Of a DNA stretch of 64,000 nucleotides, positions 5,731 through 14,191 are shown piece after piece (the first letter of the stretch is position 1; the number at the start of each line of letters is the position of its first letter). The notes under the pieces are model-generated. The model saw only the letters and a program-made list of their open reading frames with translations, searched no databases and had not been told where the DNA came from. Source of the stretch: CADCVQ01 sp038260305 (GTDB lineage Bacteria > Actinomycetota > Thermoleophilia > Solirubrobacterales > Solirubrobacteraceae); the NCBI GenBank assembly GCA_038260305.1, contig JBBSNY010000014.1, positions 1 to 64,000 on the forward strand, read 5' to 3'. The translations under genes were made by a program, and so were the position numbers.

Positions 5731-8649
5731 TCAGCCCGCGCCGGCGAGCTGACGCTGGTCGAGCGCCGCGAACAGGCGGCGCACGGCGACGATCTCCTCG
5801 CGCGGACACGCTCGCCGAACGAGCGCCCGCGTCGCAGTCTCGGCGAAGCGCTCGAGCGCGAGGTGGCGCTCGAGCAGGGTCGCGCCGCCGCGTTCGGCGC
5901 AGCGCATGAGCGCGCTCGTAGCCTGCTGCAGCATCTCGTAGTTCGCGGTCGCGGCGGCTGATGCAAGCGCGCCGATCCAGCGCTCCGCGGCCGCCACGCC
6001 CTCCGTTCCGACGAAGAAGCCGGCTCGCAGGTCGGTGTAGAGCCCGCGCCAGGCCAGGCCGGCGAGCGCGGCGCCGTGCTCCTCGGCGAGGTCGGCGAGA
6101 CCGGGCAGCGGGCGCTGCGGCGGCTCGGCGGGCGCAATCGCGGGCTGGCCGCGCTCGGCCAGCAGCCGGCGGATCTCCGACGCGGCGAAGCGGCGATGGC
6201 CGCCCGCGGTACGGGTCGCTCCGAGCCGTCCGTCGTCGGCCCAGCGGCGCGCCGTCGTCGTCGATATCCGCAGCGCCTGCGCGGCCTGCCCGAGGCTCAG
6301 GGTCAGCTCCGCGGGGGCACCCGAGCCACGCCGCGGATCGGTCGCCGCGTCGGCGTCGGCGTCGGCGGCAGCTTCGGGCTCCGGCGCCCTTGTCGCCTCG
6401 AGCAGCCCCGACCAGGCGCGGCGGGAGCGCACGAGCTCGAACGCGGCATCGGCCGACAGGGCGGGCGCGAAAAGCTCGCCCTGCGCGCGATCGAGCCCGA
6501 GCGAGCGCAGCAGTCGCAGCTGCTGCTCGGTCTCGACGCGCGCGGCCGTCATCGGCAGCCCGAGCGACCGCCCGATCCCGACCATCGCCTCGAACAGGCG
6601 CGCGTCGCGGGTTCGCGTGGGCGAGGACACGCCGTCCAGCAGCGCAGGGTCTCCGAGCTCGGTCAGAAATGAGGCGTCGACCTTCAGCGCGTCGAACGGC
6701 AGCTGGCGCATCGCCGCGAGCGACGAGTAGCCGGTGCCGAAGCGGTCGAGCGCGATCCGCACGCCGATCGCGCGCAGGTCGTCAAGCTGCGCCGTCGCGG
6801 CCTGGCCGTCGCCGGTGAACATCGTCTCGGCGATCTCGAGCACGAGCCGGTCGGGCTGCAGACCGCTGCGCCGCAGCGCGCGCGACACCGTGCCGGCCAG
6901 CCCTGGCGCCGCGAACTGCCGCGCGGAGACGTTGACGTGTACCGCCGGCACGGGGACCTCGGGATCGTCCGCCAGCGCCTGCTCCCAGCGCGCGAGCTCG
7001 GCGCAGGCGAGCGTCAGGATCTCGGTGCCGAGCGGGACCGCGAGCCCCGTCGCGTCCGCTGCGGCGAGGAAGTGCGCCGGTTCGAGCAGCCCGTGCTCGG
7101 GGTGCTGCCAGCGTACGAACGCCTCGACGGCGGCGATCGTGCCGCTGGAGAGGTCGAGGATCGGCTGGTAGTGCAGGCGTAGCTCGCCATCGGTCAGCGC
7201 CCGGCGCAGGCCCTGCTCGATCTCGGCGGCGTGCAGCAGCCGGCGGCGCATGCCCTGTGTCGCGAGTTCCGCGCGCGCCCCGCCGCGTTCACGGGCGCGC
7301 GTCGCGGCTACCGTCACCGTGCGTAGGATCTCGGAGACCGACGCCGTCCCGCGCTCGGTCAGCACCGCGCCGATGCTCGCCGTCAGCGACAGCTCGCGCC
7401 CGGCGGCGAGCATCGGCTCGCGCAGCGCGGCGCCGATACGCTCGGCGATCTCGAGCGCCTCGCGGTCGCTCGCGACGCCGGGGACGAGGACGCCGAAGTC
7501 GTCGCCGGCGAGCCGACCGACGGTCGCATCCGCGGGCAGCGTCGCGACGAGGCGCGCGCCGACGCCGACGAGGACCTCGTCGCCGGTTCGATAGCCAAAG
7601 CCGTCGTTCAGGCGCGCGAAGCCGTCGATGTCGACGAACAGGACTGCGGCGTCGCCCTGCTCGCGGCGGGCGCGCTCCAGCGCCTGCTCGAGGCGGTTCT
7701 CGAACAGTGGACGGTTCGCCAGGCCGGTCAGCGGGTCGCGCAGCGCGAGGCGCGCGATCTCGGCGTCGGCACGCCAGCGCGCGGTCGCCGTCCCGACCAC
7801 GTTCGCGATCGCCTGCGCAAAGCCCTCGTCCTCGGGCGCGATGGCGTCGGGGTCGGCCGCGGCGACCGCGAACATGCCGGTCGTCGTGCCGCGCGCGCCC
7901 TCGAGCACGACCGACAGCATGCAGCCCATCCCGTCGGCGAACGGCGGCACGTCGATGTCGAGCGCGGCGCCCTTGCGCAGCAGCGAGCCGCCCGCGTCGA
8001 TCGTGCGCCGCAGCAGCAGCGCGTGCGGCTCGCCGACGGGCTCGCCGTGGCCGGCGAGCGGTCCAAGGCCGACCGCCCATTCGCTGCGCAGGCCGCCGTC
8101 GGCCTCGATCGTGACCGCGATCCCGCGGTCGACGGCGAGCGCGTCGACGATCGTCGACAGCGCCGACGCGCACAGCTCGGTCGGCTCGAGGCCCGCGAGC
8201 GCCGTCTGGCCGAGCGCGACGACGAGCGCCTGGCGCGCGATCCGCTCCGCGCGCTCCTGCTCGACGAGCTTGTGGTAGGTGAGGTCGCGGACGAAGCCGG
8301 TGTAGGTCGCGTCCGAGCCGTTCATGCGGGTGATCGCGATCTCGACGGGGAAGCACGTGCCGTCCGAGCGCATCGCCTCGAGCTCGATGCGCTGGTCGAG
8401 GATCCGGCCCTCGCCTCCGTCCAGCATCCGGCGCAGCCCACGGCGGTGCGCCTCGCGCCGGGCCGGCGGGACGATGAGCTCGGCCATGTCGCGGCCGAGG
8501 ACGTCCGCGCGCTCGTAGCCGAACATCCGCTCCGCGGCGGGGTTGAACTCGAGCATCCTGCCATCGGCGTCGATCGACACGATCCCGTCCAGCGAGGCGC
8601 GCAACACGGTCGCATCGACGCGGGAGGCAGGAATGATCGCGAGGTCCAT
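5731..8649 (-). CDS. PAS-GAF-GGDEF-EAL protein with C-terminal MerR/BldC-type helix-turn-helix
   Basis: 972 residues from ATG 8649. A PAS domain (about 10-125, FNPAAERMFGYERADV) leads to a GAF-like region (about 145-290). A GGDEF domain (about 300-450, RDPLTGLANR) carries AGDDF at 381-385 in place of GG[DE]EF. An EAL domain (about 475-745) has EAF for EAL (509-511), keeps VNVS and LEIAET, but has LDRFGTG where LDDFGTG is usual (Arg636) and AARVE for AEGVE near 702-706. A low-complexity linker precedes a MerR/excisionase-like helix-turn-helix (783-832, ISTTTARRWADDGRL), then a helical domain of ~120 residues. The catalytic sites look impaired. A c-di-GMP-binding sensor that reports to DNA is therefore more likely than a strong cyclase or phosphodiesterase. 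PAS and GAF domains would supply ligand sensing. The protein is cytoplasmic. Confidence 0.85.
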   Translation of the reverse strand: MDLAIIPASRVDATVLRASLDGIVSIDADGRMLEFNPAAERMFGYERADVLGRDMAELIVPPARREAHRRGLRRMLDGGEGRILDQRIELEAMRSDGTCFPVEIAITRMNGSDATYTGFVRDLTYHKLVEQERAERIARQALVVALGQTALAGLEPTELCASALSTIVDALAVDRGIAVTIEADGGLRSEWAVGLGPLAGHGEPVGEPHALLLRRTIDAGGSLLRKGAALDIDVPPFADGMGCMLSVVLEGARGTTTGMFAVAAADPDAIAPEDEGFAQAIANVVGTATARWRADAEIARLALRDPLTGLANRPLFENRLEQALERARREQGDAAVLFVDIDGFARLNDGFGYRTGDEVLVGVGARLVATLPADATVGRLAGDDFGVLVPGVASDREALEIAERIGAALREPMLAAGRELSLTASIGAVLTERGTASVSEILRTVTVAATRARERGGARAELATQGMRRRLLHAAEIEQGLRRALTDGELRLHYQPILDLSSGTIAAVEAFVRWQHPEHGLLEPAHFLAAADATGLAVPLGTEILTLACAELARWEQALADDPEVPVPAVHVNVSARQFAAPGLAGTVSRALRRSGLQPDRLVLEIAETMFTGDGQAATAQLDDLRAIGVRIALDRFGTGYSSLAAMRQLPFDALKVDASFLTELGDPALLDGVSSPTRTRDARLFEAMVGIGRSLGLPMTAARVETEQQLRLLRSLGLDRAQGELFAPALSADAAFELVRSRRAWSGLLEATRAPEPEAAADADADAATDPRRGSGAPAELTLSLGQAAQALRISTTTARRWADDGRLGATRTAGGHRRFAASEIRRLLAERGQPAIAPAEPPQRPLPGLADLAEEHGAALAGLAWRGLYTDLRAGFFVGTEGVAAAERWIGALASAAATANYEMLQQATSALMRCAERGGATLLERHLALERFAETATRALVRRACPREEIVAVRRLFAALDQRQLAGAG

Positions 8650-8708
8650 GACCACATGTTGTGTCGGCCGTATCCGCACACGGCTTGAGCGCGTGCCACG
8701 ATCGACGG

Positions 8709-10106
8709 GTGTCGAACATCGCGCCGACGCTCGCCGATCCCTCCGATCCGCTCGGGAAGCTCCAGCGCGGCCTCGGCTCGGGCTACCTGTGGGCCGTCGA
8801 CGCCGACCGCACGATCGCCCACGCACTGCTCGTGCACTGCATCTTCAACGACCCGCGGTGGGACCGCCAGCTCGACGACCGCGCCGACTACCACGCCACG
8901 CTGGCGCTCGACGTCGGCCTCGACCTGGCCCCGCTGGAGTCGTGGCTGCGGGCGGCCGACGAGGAGGACTCGGAGACCGCACACGAGATCCTCGGCGTCC
9001 TCGGCCGGATGGCGATACGCGGCCACGGCGAGGCGGAGCGCGTGCTGCGCGAGTACGTCGCCTACGGCCCGGCCTGGGCGCGCGCGATCGACGACCTCGT
9101 CGGCGAGGACGCGCCGGCGCGCAACGGCGCGCCGTGGCCGGAGGCGGTCGCCGGCCTGGACGGCGTGCTGCTCGAGCGCTTCGCGACGCAGGATGCGCTC
9201 GAGGAGGCGCTGTCGGGCGTCGATCCGCGCGAGCGCCCGTGGACGCTGTGGTCGGTCGAGAACCAGGCGATCGCGAAGGCGCTGGCGCTCGAGCAGGGGC
9301 ACACCGCCACGCCGAACCGCGCGTGGCGCCCGCGCGAGCGCCAGGTCAAGACGCAGGACATGTACACCGTCGAGCTGCTCGCGATCACGGAGTCCTCGCG
9401 CTGGGCGCAGGTCGCCGAGGAGCTCGCGAAGCGGACGTCGGGCTACGACGTGGAGCTGCTCGTGCAGGCCGCGAACGCCCCGGACCTGCCGATGCGTCGC
9501 GCCGCGATCGTCGCGCTCGGCCACCAGGGGCGGCGCGAGGTGCTCGCGATCGCCGAAGCGAACACGCACCAGGCCGAGCGCGGCAAGCTCCAAGGAGCGA
9601 TCGCGCTGGCGCTCGAGGCGATGCCGCTGTCGCAGACGCGTGCGCTCGCGCACGATTGGCTCACGGAGGACGACTGGGCGCGGCGGCGCAAGGCCGCCGG
9701 GATGCTCGCCGCGTGGGCTGAGGACGAGGACGTCGCGCCGGCGCGCCGCGCGCTCGGGCGCGAGCTCGACCGCGGCCTGGACGGTGACGTCTACGTCATC
9801 TGCTCGCTCGCCGAGGCGCTCGGGCGCTGCCCACTGCATGGCCCGTTCGAGGAGCTCTCGCGCGCGTACGAGGGGATCGCGTACTCCTACGGACGGCGCA
9901 CGATCGTCGCCGCTTTGGCGGCCACCGACCCGACGTTCGCCGGAGATCTCGCCGTCGAGTGCCTGTGGGACTGCGAGCGCGAGACCCGCGAGCTGGCCGC
10001 GACGCGGGTCGACCGGCGGGTGCGACTGGCGTCCCAACGCCTGGCCGAGCTCGACGCCGACGAGGCGCAGGCCGCGTCGGTGCGGCGGGCAACAGCGGAC
10101 GGCTGA
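8709..10106 (+). CDS. HEAT-like repeat protein of unknown function
   Basis: 465 residues from GTG 8709, divergent from the PAS-GGDEF-EAL gene with 59 bp between starts. The protein is soluble and helical. The central and C-terminal parts show repeated helix pairs spaced about 30-40 residues (VQAANAPDLPMRRAAIVALG, LTEDDWARRRKAAGMLAAWA, DLAVECLWDCERETRELAATR), the look of HEAT or Armadillo-type repeats. No catalytic residues are apparent. Such solenoids usually act as protein-binding scaffolds. The shared promoter region with the c-di-GMP-type regulator might mean common control, which is inference only. The start is uncertain because no clear ribosome-binding site precedes it. Confidence 0.65.
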   Translation: MSNIAPTLADPSDPLGKLQRGLGSGYLWAVDADRTIAHALLVHCIFNDPRWDRQLDDRADYHATLALDVGLDLAPLESWLRAADEEDSETAHEILGVLGRMAIRGHGEAERVLREYVAYGPAWARAIDDLVGEDAPARNGAPWPEAVAGLDGVLLERFATQDALEEALSGVDPRERPWTLWSVENQAIAKALALEQGHTATPNRAWRPRERQVKTQDMYTVELLAITESSRWAQVAEELAKRTSGYDVELLVQAANAPDLPMRRAAIVALGHQGRREVLAIAEANTHQAERGKLQGAIALALEAMPLSQTRALAHDWLTEDDWARRRKAAGMLAAWAEDEDVAPARRALGRELDRGLDGDVYVICSLAEALGRCPLHGPFEELSRAYEGIAYSYGRRTIVAALAATDPTFAGDLAVECLWDCERETRELAATRVDRRVRLASQRLAELDADEAQAASVRRATADG

Positions 10107-10153
10107 CGCCCCGGATCGCACGACCGCGTAACGGATTGCGACGCACGAGGGCC

Positions 10154-10159
10154 TAAGCT
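10154..10159 (+). promoter_or_regulatory. -10 hexamer TAAGCT, leaderless geometry
   Basis: TAAGCT ends nine bases before the ATG of the helicase gene, which would put the transcript start at or next to the start codon. No convincing -35 element was found. Confidence 0.5.
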
Positions 10160-10168
10160 GGTAGGTAC

Positions 10169-11590
10169 ATGACAGCTTTCGCCGACCTCGGCCTCTCAGA
10201 CAGCACGCTCCAAGCCCTTCAGGACGTTGGGTACGAAAAGCCAAGCCCGATTCAGGAGCAGGCGATCCCGCCGATGCTGCAGGGCCTCGACGTCATCGGC
10301 CAGGCCCAGACGGGCTCCGGCAAGACCGCGGCCTTCGGGCTGCCGATCATCGAGTACGTCGACCCGACCGAGCCCGACGTCCAGGCGCTCGTCCTGACGC
10401 CCACGCGCGAGCTCTGCATCCAGGTCACGCAGGCGATCCGCGCCTACGCCCAGCGCAAGGGCGCCGACGTCGTCGCCGTCTTCGGCGGCGCGCCGATCCG
10501 TACGCAGCAGGCGCAGCTCAAGGCCGGCGGGCACATCGTCGTCGGCACGGTCGGGCGCGTGCTCGACCTCATCAACCGCCGCTCGCTCGTGCTCGACGCC
10601 TGCCGCTTCGTCGTGCTCGACGAGGCCGACGAGATGCTCGACCTCGGCTTCCTCGAGGACGTCGAGAAGATCCTGCGCCTGACGCCGAACAGCCGCCAGA
10701 CGGCGCTGTTCAGTGCGACGATGCCGCCGCCGATCCGCAAGCTCGCCGACAACTACCTCTACGACCCGGTGCTCGTGAAGGTCCAGTCCGCGACGCTGAC
10801 GGTCGACTCCGTCGAGCAGTTCCAGGTCAGCGTGAAGACGGCCGACAAGGCCGACAAGCTCGTCGAGGTGCTCGAGTCCGAGCGGCCCGACCAGGCGATC
10901 GTCTTCGCGCGTACGAAGATCCGCACCGATCAGCTCTACAAGAAGATGCGCGACAAGGGCTTCAACGTGAAGGCCCTGCACGGCGACATGACGCAGGGCT
11001 CGCGCGACGGCGTCATGCTCGGCTTCAAGGGCGGCCGCGTGCCGATCCTCGTCGCGACCGACGTCGCCGCCCGCGGCCTCGACATCTCGACCGTCACGCA
11101 TGTCGTCAACTTCGACGTGCCGCGCTCGCCCGACGTCTACGTGCACCGCATCGGCCGCACCGGCCGCGTCGGGCGCTCCGGCCGCGCGATCACGTTCGTC
11201 GAGCCCAAGCAGGAGAAGGAGCTCGAGGCGATCGAGCGCCACGTCGGCATCGAGATCACGACGTGGCAGCCGGGCGTACACGTCTCACCGCCGACGATCA
11301 CCGAGAAGCCGCGTCGCCACACGAAGCCGCAGATCAGCCACAACGGCGACGAGGCCTACGCGAAGCTCATCGTCAGCGGCGGGCGCGCGGCCGGCATCGA
11401 GGTCGCCGACCTCGTCGGCGCCGTCACGAAGGCCGCCGCGATCGACGGCGAGTCCGTGCGCAACGTCAAGGTGCTCGAGCACTTCGCGTTCCTGTCGGTG
11501 CCCGCCGACGACGCCGAGCGGATCGCTGCCGCGGTCGACGGCGAGCGTGTGCGCGGGCGGCGCATCGGGGTAGAACCCGCGAAGGTCTGA
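10169..11590 (+). CDS. deaD: DEAD-box ATP-dependent RNA helicase (DeaD/CsdA type)
   Basis: 473 residues. It unwinds structured RNA using ATP and acts in ribosome assembly, mRNA turnover and cold adaptation. The motifs are complete and in order: Q motif (FADLGLS with PSPIQEQ), Walker A AQTGSGKT, PTRELC, the DEAD box (VLDEADEMLDLGF), SAT (LFSATMP), VATDVAARGLD and HRIGRTGRVGR. Residues about 395-470 (YAKLIVSGGRAAGIEV and on) form a DbpA/RBD-type RNA-binding domain, which places it with DeaD/CsdA rather than RhlE-type helicases. The C-terminal tail is short and lacks the long basic extension of some actinobacterial homologues. It appears to be transcribed alone. Confidence 0.95.
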   Translation: MTAFADLGLSDSTLQALQDVGYEKPSPIQEQAIPPMLQGLDVIGQAQTGSGKTAAFGLPIIEYVDPTEPDVQALVLTPTRELCIQVTQAIRAYAQRKGADVVAVFGGAPIRTQQAQLKAGGHIVVGTVGRVLDLINRRSLVLDACRFVVLDEADEMLDLGFLEDVEKILRLTPNSRQTALFSATMPPPIRKLADNYLYDPVLVKVQSATLTVDSVEQFQVSVKTADKADKLVEVLESERPDQAIVFARTKIRTDQLYKKMRDKGFNVKALHGDMTQGSRDGVMLGFKGGRVPILVATDVAARGLDISTVTHVVNFDVPRSPDVYVHRIGRTGRVGRSGRAITFVEPKQEKELEAIERHVGIEITTWQPGVHVSPPTITEKPRRHTKPQISHNGDEAYAKLIVSGGRAAGIEVADLVGAVTKAAAIDGESVRNVKVLEHFAFLSVPADDAERIAAAVDGERVRGRRIGVEPAKV

Positions 11591-11674
11591 ACCCCGGTCG
11601 GACGGCTGCTGCGCGGCTCTTCGTCTGCATCCTGGCCGTCCGTCGATACCGCAACTCAATCGCGAGCTCCGCGT

Positions 11675-11680
11675 TACCCT
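11675..11680 (+). promoter_or_regulatory. -10 hexamer TACCCT, leaderless geometry
   Basis: Ends six bases before the GTG start of the zinc-ribbon membrane protein gene. Confidence 0.4.
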
Positions 11681-11686
11681 TGAACT

Positions 11687-12790
11687 GTGGCCCTTCTGCT
11701 GAAAGACCGCGACGGATCGTCTGACGTCGGCTCCGAGCCGCCCGCGGGCGGCGCTCCGTTCATGGCCCCCGATTTCGCCTGCCACAGCTGCGGCGGCGCC
11801 ATGAAGGCCGGTCAGGACTGGTGTCTGGAGTGCGGCACCGCGGCGCCGGGACGGCTCGGCCAGAAGCCCGGCTGGCGCGCGGCGTTCACGGTCGTCGCCG
11901 TGGTGCTGCTGCTCGTCAGTGGCGCGACGCTCGCGGGCTACGCGGCCCTGACCACCGACGCGCAGCGGACCGCCGCGGCGCCCTCGGCCGGCGACGGCAC
12001 GCCGATCCCGGCCGCCGGCTCGGACGCCGCGGTCGTCCCACCGCCAGCCGTCGTGCAGCCCGGCAACACGGGCCCCGGCACGATTGCGCCCCCCGTCGCG
12101 CCGCCGCTGGTACCGCAGACGATCATCCCGACGACGCCGCCCGCGCCGGCGCAGAACACGCCGGTCACGCCGCCCGCCGTGACGCCACCAGCCGTCACGC
12201 CGCCCGCGATCACGCCGCCCGCGGTGACGCCACCCCCGCCGCCGGCAAGCGGTACCACGGGCCCGGACACCACCGGGACCGGCTCGACCGCCGCCGCCGC
12301 AGCCAAGCCCGAGATCGTGAAGTTCGCCAAAGACGCCGCCGCGACGTATGACCCGGCGAAGCGCGTGGGCGCCGAGTTCGGGCCCGCCGAAAACGTCGTC
12401 GACAAGAGTGGCGCGACCGTCTGGGACGTCACCGTCCCGGCCGACGGCAAGCCCATCGGCGCCGGCGTGATGGTCGACCTCGGCAAGCTCTACAACCTAC
12501 GCGCGCTGAAGATCTCGACGCCGACCGCCGGCTTCGAGGTCGAGATATATGGCGCCACCAGCGCCAAGCCCGCGGACCTCCCCGAGGACATCCTCGACAA
12601 GCGCTGGGAGCACATCACGACGATCAAGAGCGTCGTCGACGACAAGCTCGTGTCGGTGGCGAAGAAGTCCAAGAAGCCGCTCCGGCTGCTGCTGTTCTAC
12701 ATCACGATGCCGAAGGACCTGACCGACCCGCGCGTCGCGATCGGCAAGGTGACGGTCGCCGGCGTGCCGGCCGAGGGCAGCACTCCGTAG
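11687..12790 (+). CDS. Membrane protein with zinc ribbon, Pro-rich stalk and discoidin-like C-terminus
   Basis: 367 residues from GTG 11687. A cytoplasmic zinc ribbon (CHSCGG and CLECG, about 30-50) comes before one transmembrane helix (about 63-85, FTVVAVVLLLVSGATL). A long Ala/Pro/Thr stretch follows, in which a T-P-P-A-V-type pentapeptide repeats several times (about 155-185). The exported C-terminal ~160 residues are beta-rich (WDVTVPADGKPIGAGVMVDLG, LRALKISTP) and resemble discoidin/F5-8 C-type jelly rolls, which bind carbohydrate. The layout suggests an anchored envelope protein reaching through the wall. The zinc ribbon plus single helix plus exported domain is a known actinobacterial arrangement, sometimes after Ser/Thr kinases, but no kinase is here. 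Function is unknown. Confidence 0.75.
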   Translation: MALLLKDRDGSSDVGSEPPAGGAPFMAPDFACHSCGGAMKAGQDWCLECGTAAPGRLGQKPGWRAAFTVVAVVLLLVSGATLAGYAALTTDAQRTAAAPSAGDGTPIPAAGSDAAVVPPPAVVQPGNTGPGTIAPPVAPPLVPQTIIPTTPPAPAQNTPVTPPAVTPPAVTPPAITPPAVTPPPPPASGTTGPDTTGTGSTAAAAAKPEIVKFAKDAAATYDPAKRVGAEFGPAENVVDKSGATVWDVTVPADGKPIGAGVMVDLGKLYNLRALKISTPTAGFEVEIYGATSAKPADLPEDILDKRWEHITTIKSVVDDKLVSVAKKSKKPLRLLLFYITMPKDLTDPRVAIGKVTVAGVPAEGSTP

Positions 12791-12838
12791 TGGTTCGTCC
12801 CGTAGGTCGTCGTGCGAGGATTTGCGGGACGGACCACT
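12789..12838. repeat. 14-bp imperfect inverted repeat between two genes
   Basis: AGTGGTTCGTCCCG (12789-12802) pairs with CGGGACGGACCACT (12825-12838) at 13 of 14 positions around a 22-base, relatively AT-rich loop. It begins inside the stop codon of the upstream gene and ends at the first base of the -10 hexamer of the cyclophilin gene. No T-run follows. It could be a factor-dependent terminator, an operator, or a palindromic mobile repeat. Confidence 0.6.
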
Positions 12839-12843
12839 AGACT
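12838..12843 (+). promoter_or_regulatory. -10 hexamer TAGACT, leaderless geometry
   Basis: Seven bases separate it from the ATG at 12851; its first base is the last base of the upstream inverted repeat, so folding or binding there could affect initiation. Confidence 0.5.
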
Positions 12844-12850
12844 GCCCGCC

Positions 12851-13309
12851 ATGTCCGTTGCCGCCATGAGAACCACCGAGGGCGTGATGGTCTTCGAGCT
12901 GTTCGACGAAGACGCGCCGAAGACCGTCGCCAACTTCAAGAAGCTCGCCACCGAGGGCTTCTACGAGGGCCTCGGCTTCCACCGCATCATCAAGGACTTC
13001 ATGGCCCAGGGCGGTTGCCCGCAGGGCACGGGGACCGGTGGACCGGGCTACCAGTTCGAGGACGAGTTCAACCACCACCTGATCGTCCGCGGCGCGCTCG
13101 CGATGGCGAACTCCGGCCCGAACACGAACGGGTCGCAGTTCTTCATCGTCACCGCCGACGAGGCGCCGTGGCTGGACGGCAAGCACACGGTCTTCGGCAA
13201 GGTCATCGAGGGCGAAGAGGTCGTCGAAAAGCTCAACAACGTGCCGACCGGCGGGGCCGACAAGCCGAAGACGCCCGTCCTCATCTCCTCGATCGAGCTC
13301 GGCGACTAG
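12851..13309 (+). CDS. ppiB: Cyclophilin-type peptidyl-prolyl cis-trans isomerase
   Basis: 152 residues from ATG 12851 (ATG 12866 is an alternative). It catalyses isomerisation of Xaa-Pro peptide bonds during folding. No signal peptide is present, so it acts in the cytoplasm. The family core is intact: ELFDEDAPKTVANF, FHRIIKDFMAQGG with the catalytic Arg, GTGTGGPGY, ALAMANSGPNTNGSQFF and W-L-D-G-K-H-T-VFG. The length matches small bacterial PpiB/PpiA-type proteins. It lies between a membrane protein gene and uppP on the same strand; the 51-bp gap to uppP would allow co-transcription. Confidence 0.93.
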   Translation: MSVAAMRTTEGVMVFELFDEDAPKTVANFKKLATEGFYEGLGFHRIIKDFMAQGGCPQGTGTGGPGYQFEDEFNHHLIVRGALAMANSGPNTNGSQFFIVTADEAPWLDGKHTVFGKVIEGEEVVEKLNNVPTGGADKPKTPVLISSIELGD

Positions 13310-13360
13310 CCAGCGTCGCGCCGCGAACGCCCGCACGGCGTCCGCGTTCCGACGAACCGC

Positions 13361-14185
13361 ATGGATCTCCTCCAGGCCATCGTCCTGGGCATCGTCCAGG
13401 GACTGACCGAGTTCCTACCGATCTCAAGCAGCGGGCACCTGCGGATCGTGCCCGCCTTCGCCGGGTGGGAGGACCCCGGCGCCGCGTTCACGGCGGTCAT
13501 CCAACTCGGCACGATGGCGGCCGTCGTCCTGTACTTCCGCCACGACCTGCTGCGGATCACCCGCGCCTGGCTGGCCTCCCTGCGTGATCGCTCGCGGCGC
13601 GGCGAGCTCGACGCGCGCCTCGGCTGGTATCTCATCATCGCGACGGTCCCGATCTCGATCCTCGGCCTGGCGTTCAAGGACCAGATCGAAAACGGGGCGC
13701 GCGACCTCTACATCATCGGCACGACGCTGATCGTGCTCGGCCTCGTGCTGCTGCTCGCCGAGCGCGTGGCGCGCCGCGACCGCGCGATCGTCACGATCAC
13801 CCGCCGCGACGCGATCGTCATCGGCTGCGCGCAGGCGCTCGCCCTGATCCCCGGTGTCTCTCGCTCCGGCGCGACGATCACCGCAGGCCTGTTCCTCGGC
13901 TTCGACCGCGTCGCCGCGGCGCGCTTCTCCTTCCTGCTGTCGATCCCGGCGGTCGTCCTGAGCGGCCTGTTCGAGCTCAAGGGCGTCGTCGACGGCAGCG
14001 CCGAGGGTGCGGTCGGCCTCGGCCCGACGGCGGTCGCGACCCTGCTGGCGTTCGTCACCGGCTACGCCTCGATCGCCTTCCTGTTGAAGTTCCTCACGAC
14101 GCACACGACCGGCGTCTTCGTCGCCTACCGCGTCGTGCTCGGCGCCGCGGTGCTCGTGCTCGCCGGCACGCACACGATCTCGTAG
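13361..14185 (+). CDS. uppP: Undecaprenyl-diphosphatase UppP/BacA
   Basis: 274 residues and about eight membrane helices. It dephosphorylates undecaprenyl diphosphate on the outer face of the membrane, so the lipid carrier can be reused for peptidoglycan and wall polymers; overproduction gives bacitracin resistance. Both signature regions are present: LPISSSGHL near residue 20-30, with the preceding Q-G-L-T-E-F, and PGVSRSGATITAGLFLGFDR near 165-185 with the catalytic Ser and Arg. The length is typical. Its stop is six bases from the stop of a convergent gene. Confidence 0.95.
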   Translation: MDLLQAIVLGIVQGLTEFLPISSSGHLRIVPAFAGWEDPGAAFTAVIQLGTMAAVVLYFRHDLLRITRAWLASLRDRSRRGELDARLGWYLIIATVPISILGLAFKDQIENGARDLYIIGTTLIVLGLVLLLAERVARRDRAIVTITRRDAIVIGCAQALALIPGVSRSGATITAGLFLGFDRVAAARFSFLLSIPAVVLSGLFELKGVVDGSAEGAVGLGPTAVATLLAFVTGYASIAFLLKFLTTHTTGVFVAYRVVLGAAVLVLAGTHTIS

Positions 14186-14191
14186 CGACAA

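Noticed and set aside
8322..10244. A 640-codon open frame on the minus strand opposite the HEAT-like gene
   Set aside because: It is Arg/Ala/Val-rich shadow translation caused by high GC and lies antisense to genes with clear coding pattern and protein-like sequence on the other strand.
10196..11281. Long minus-strand frame opposite the DEAD-box helicase
   Set aside because: The composition is Asp/Leu/Arg/Val-rich without any domain, while the plus strand encodes every helicase motif.
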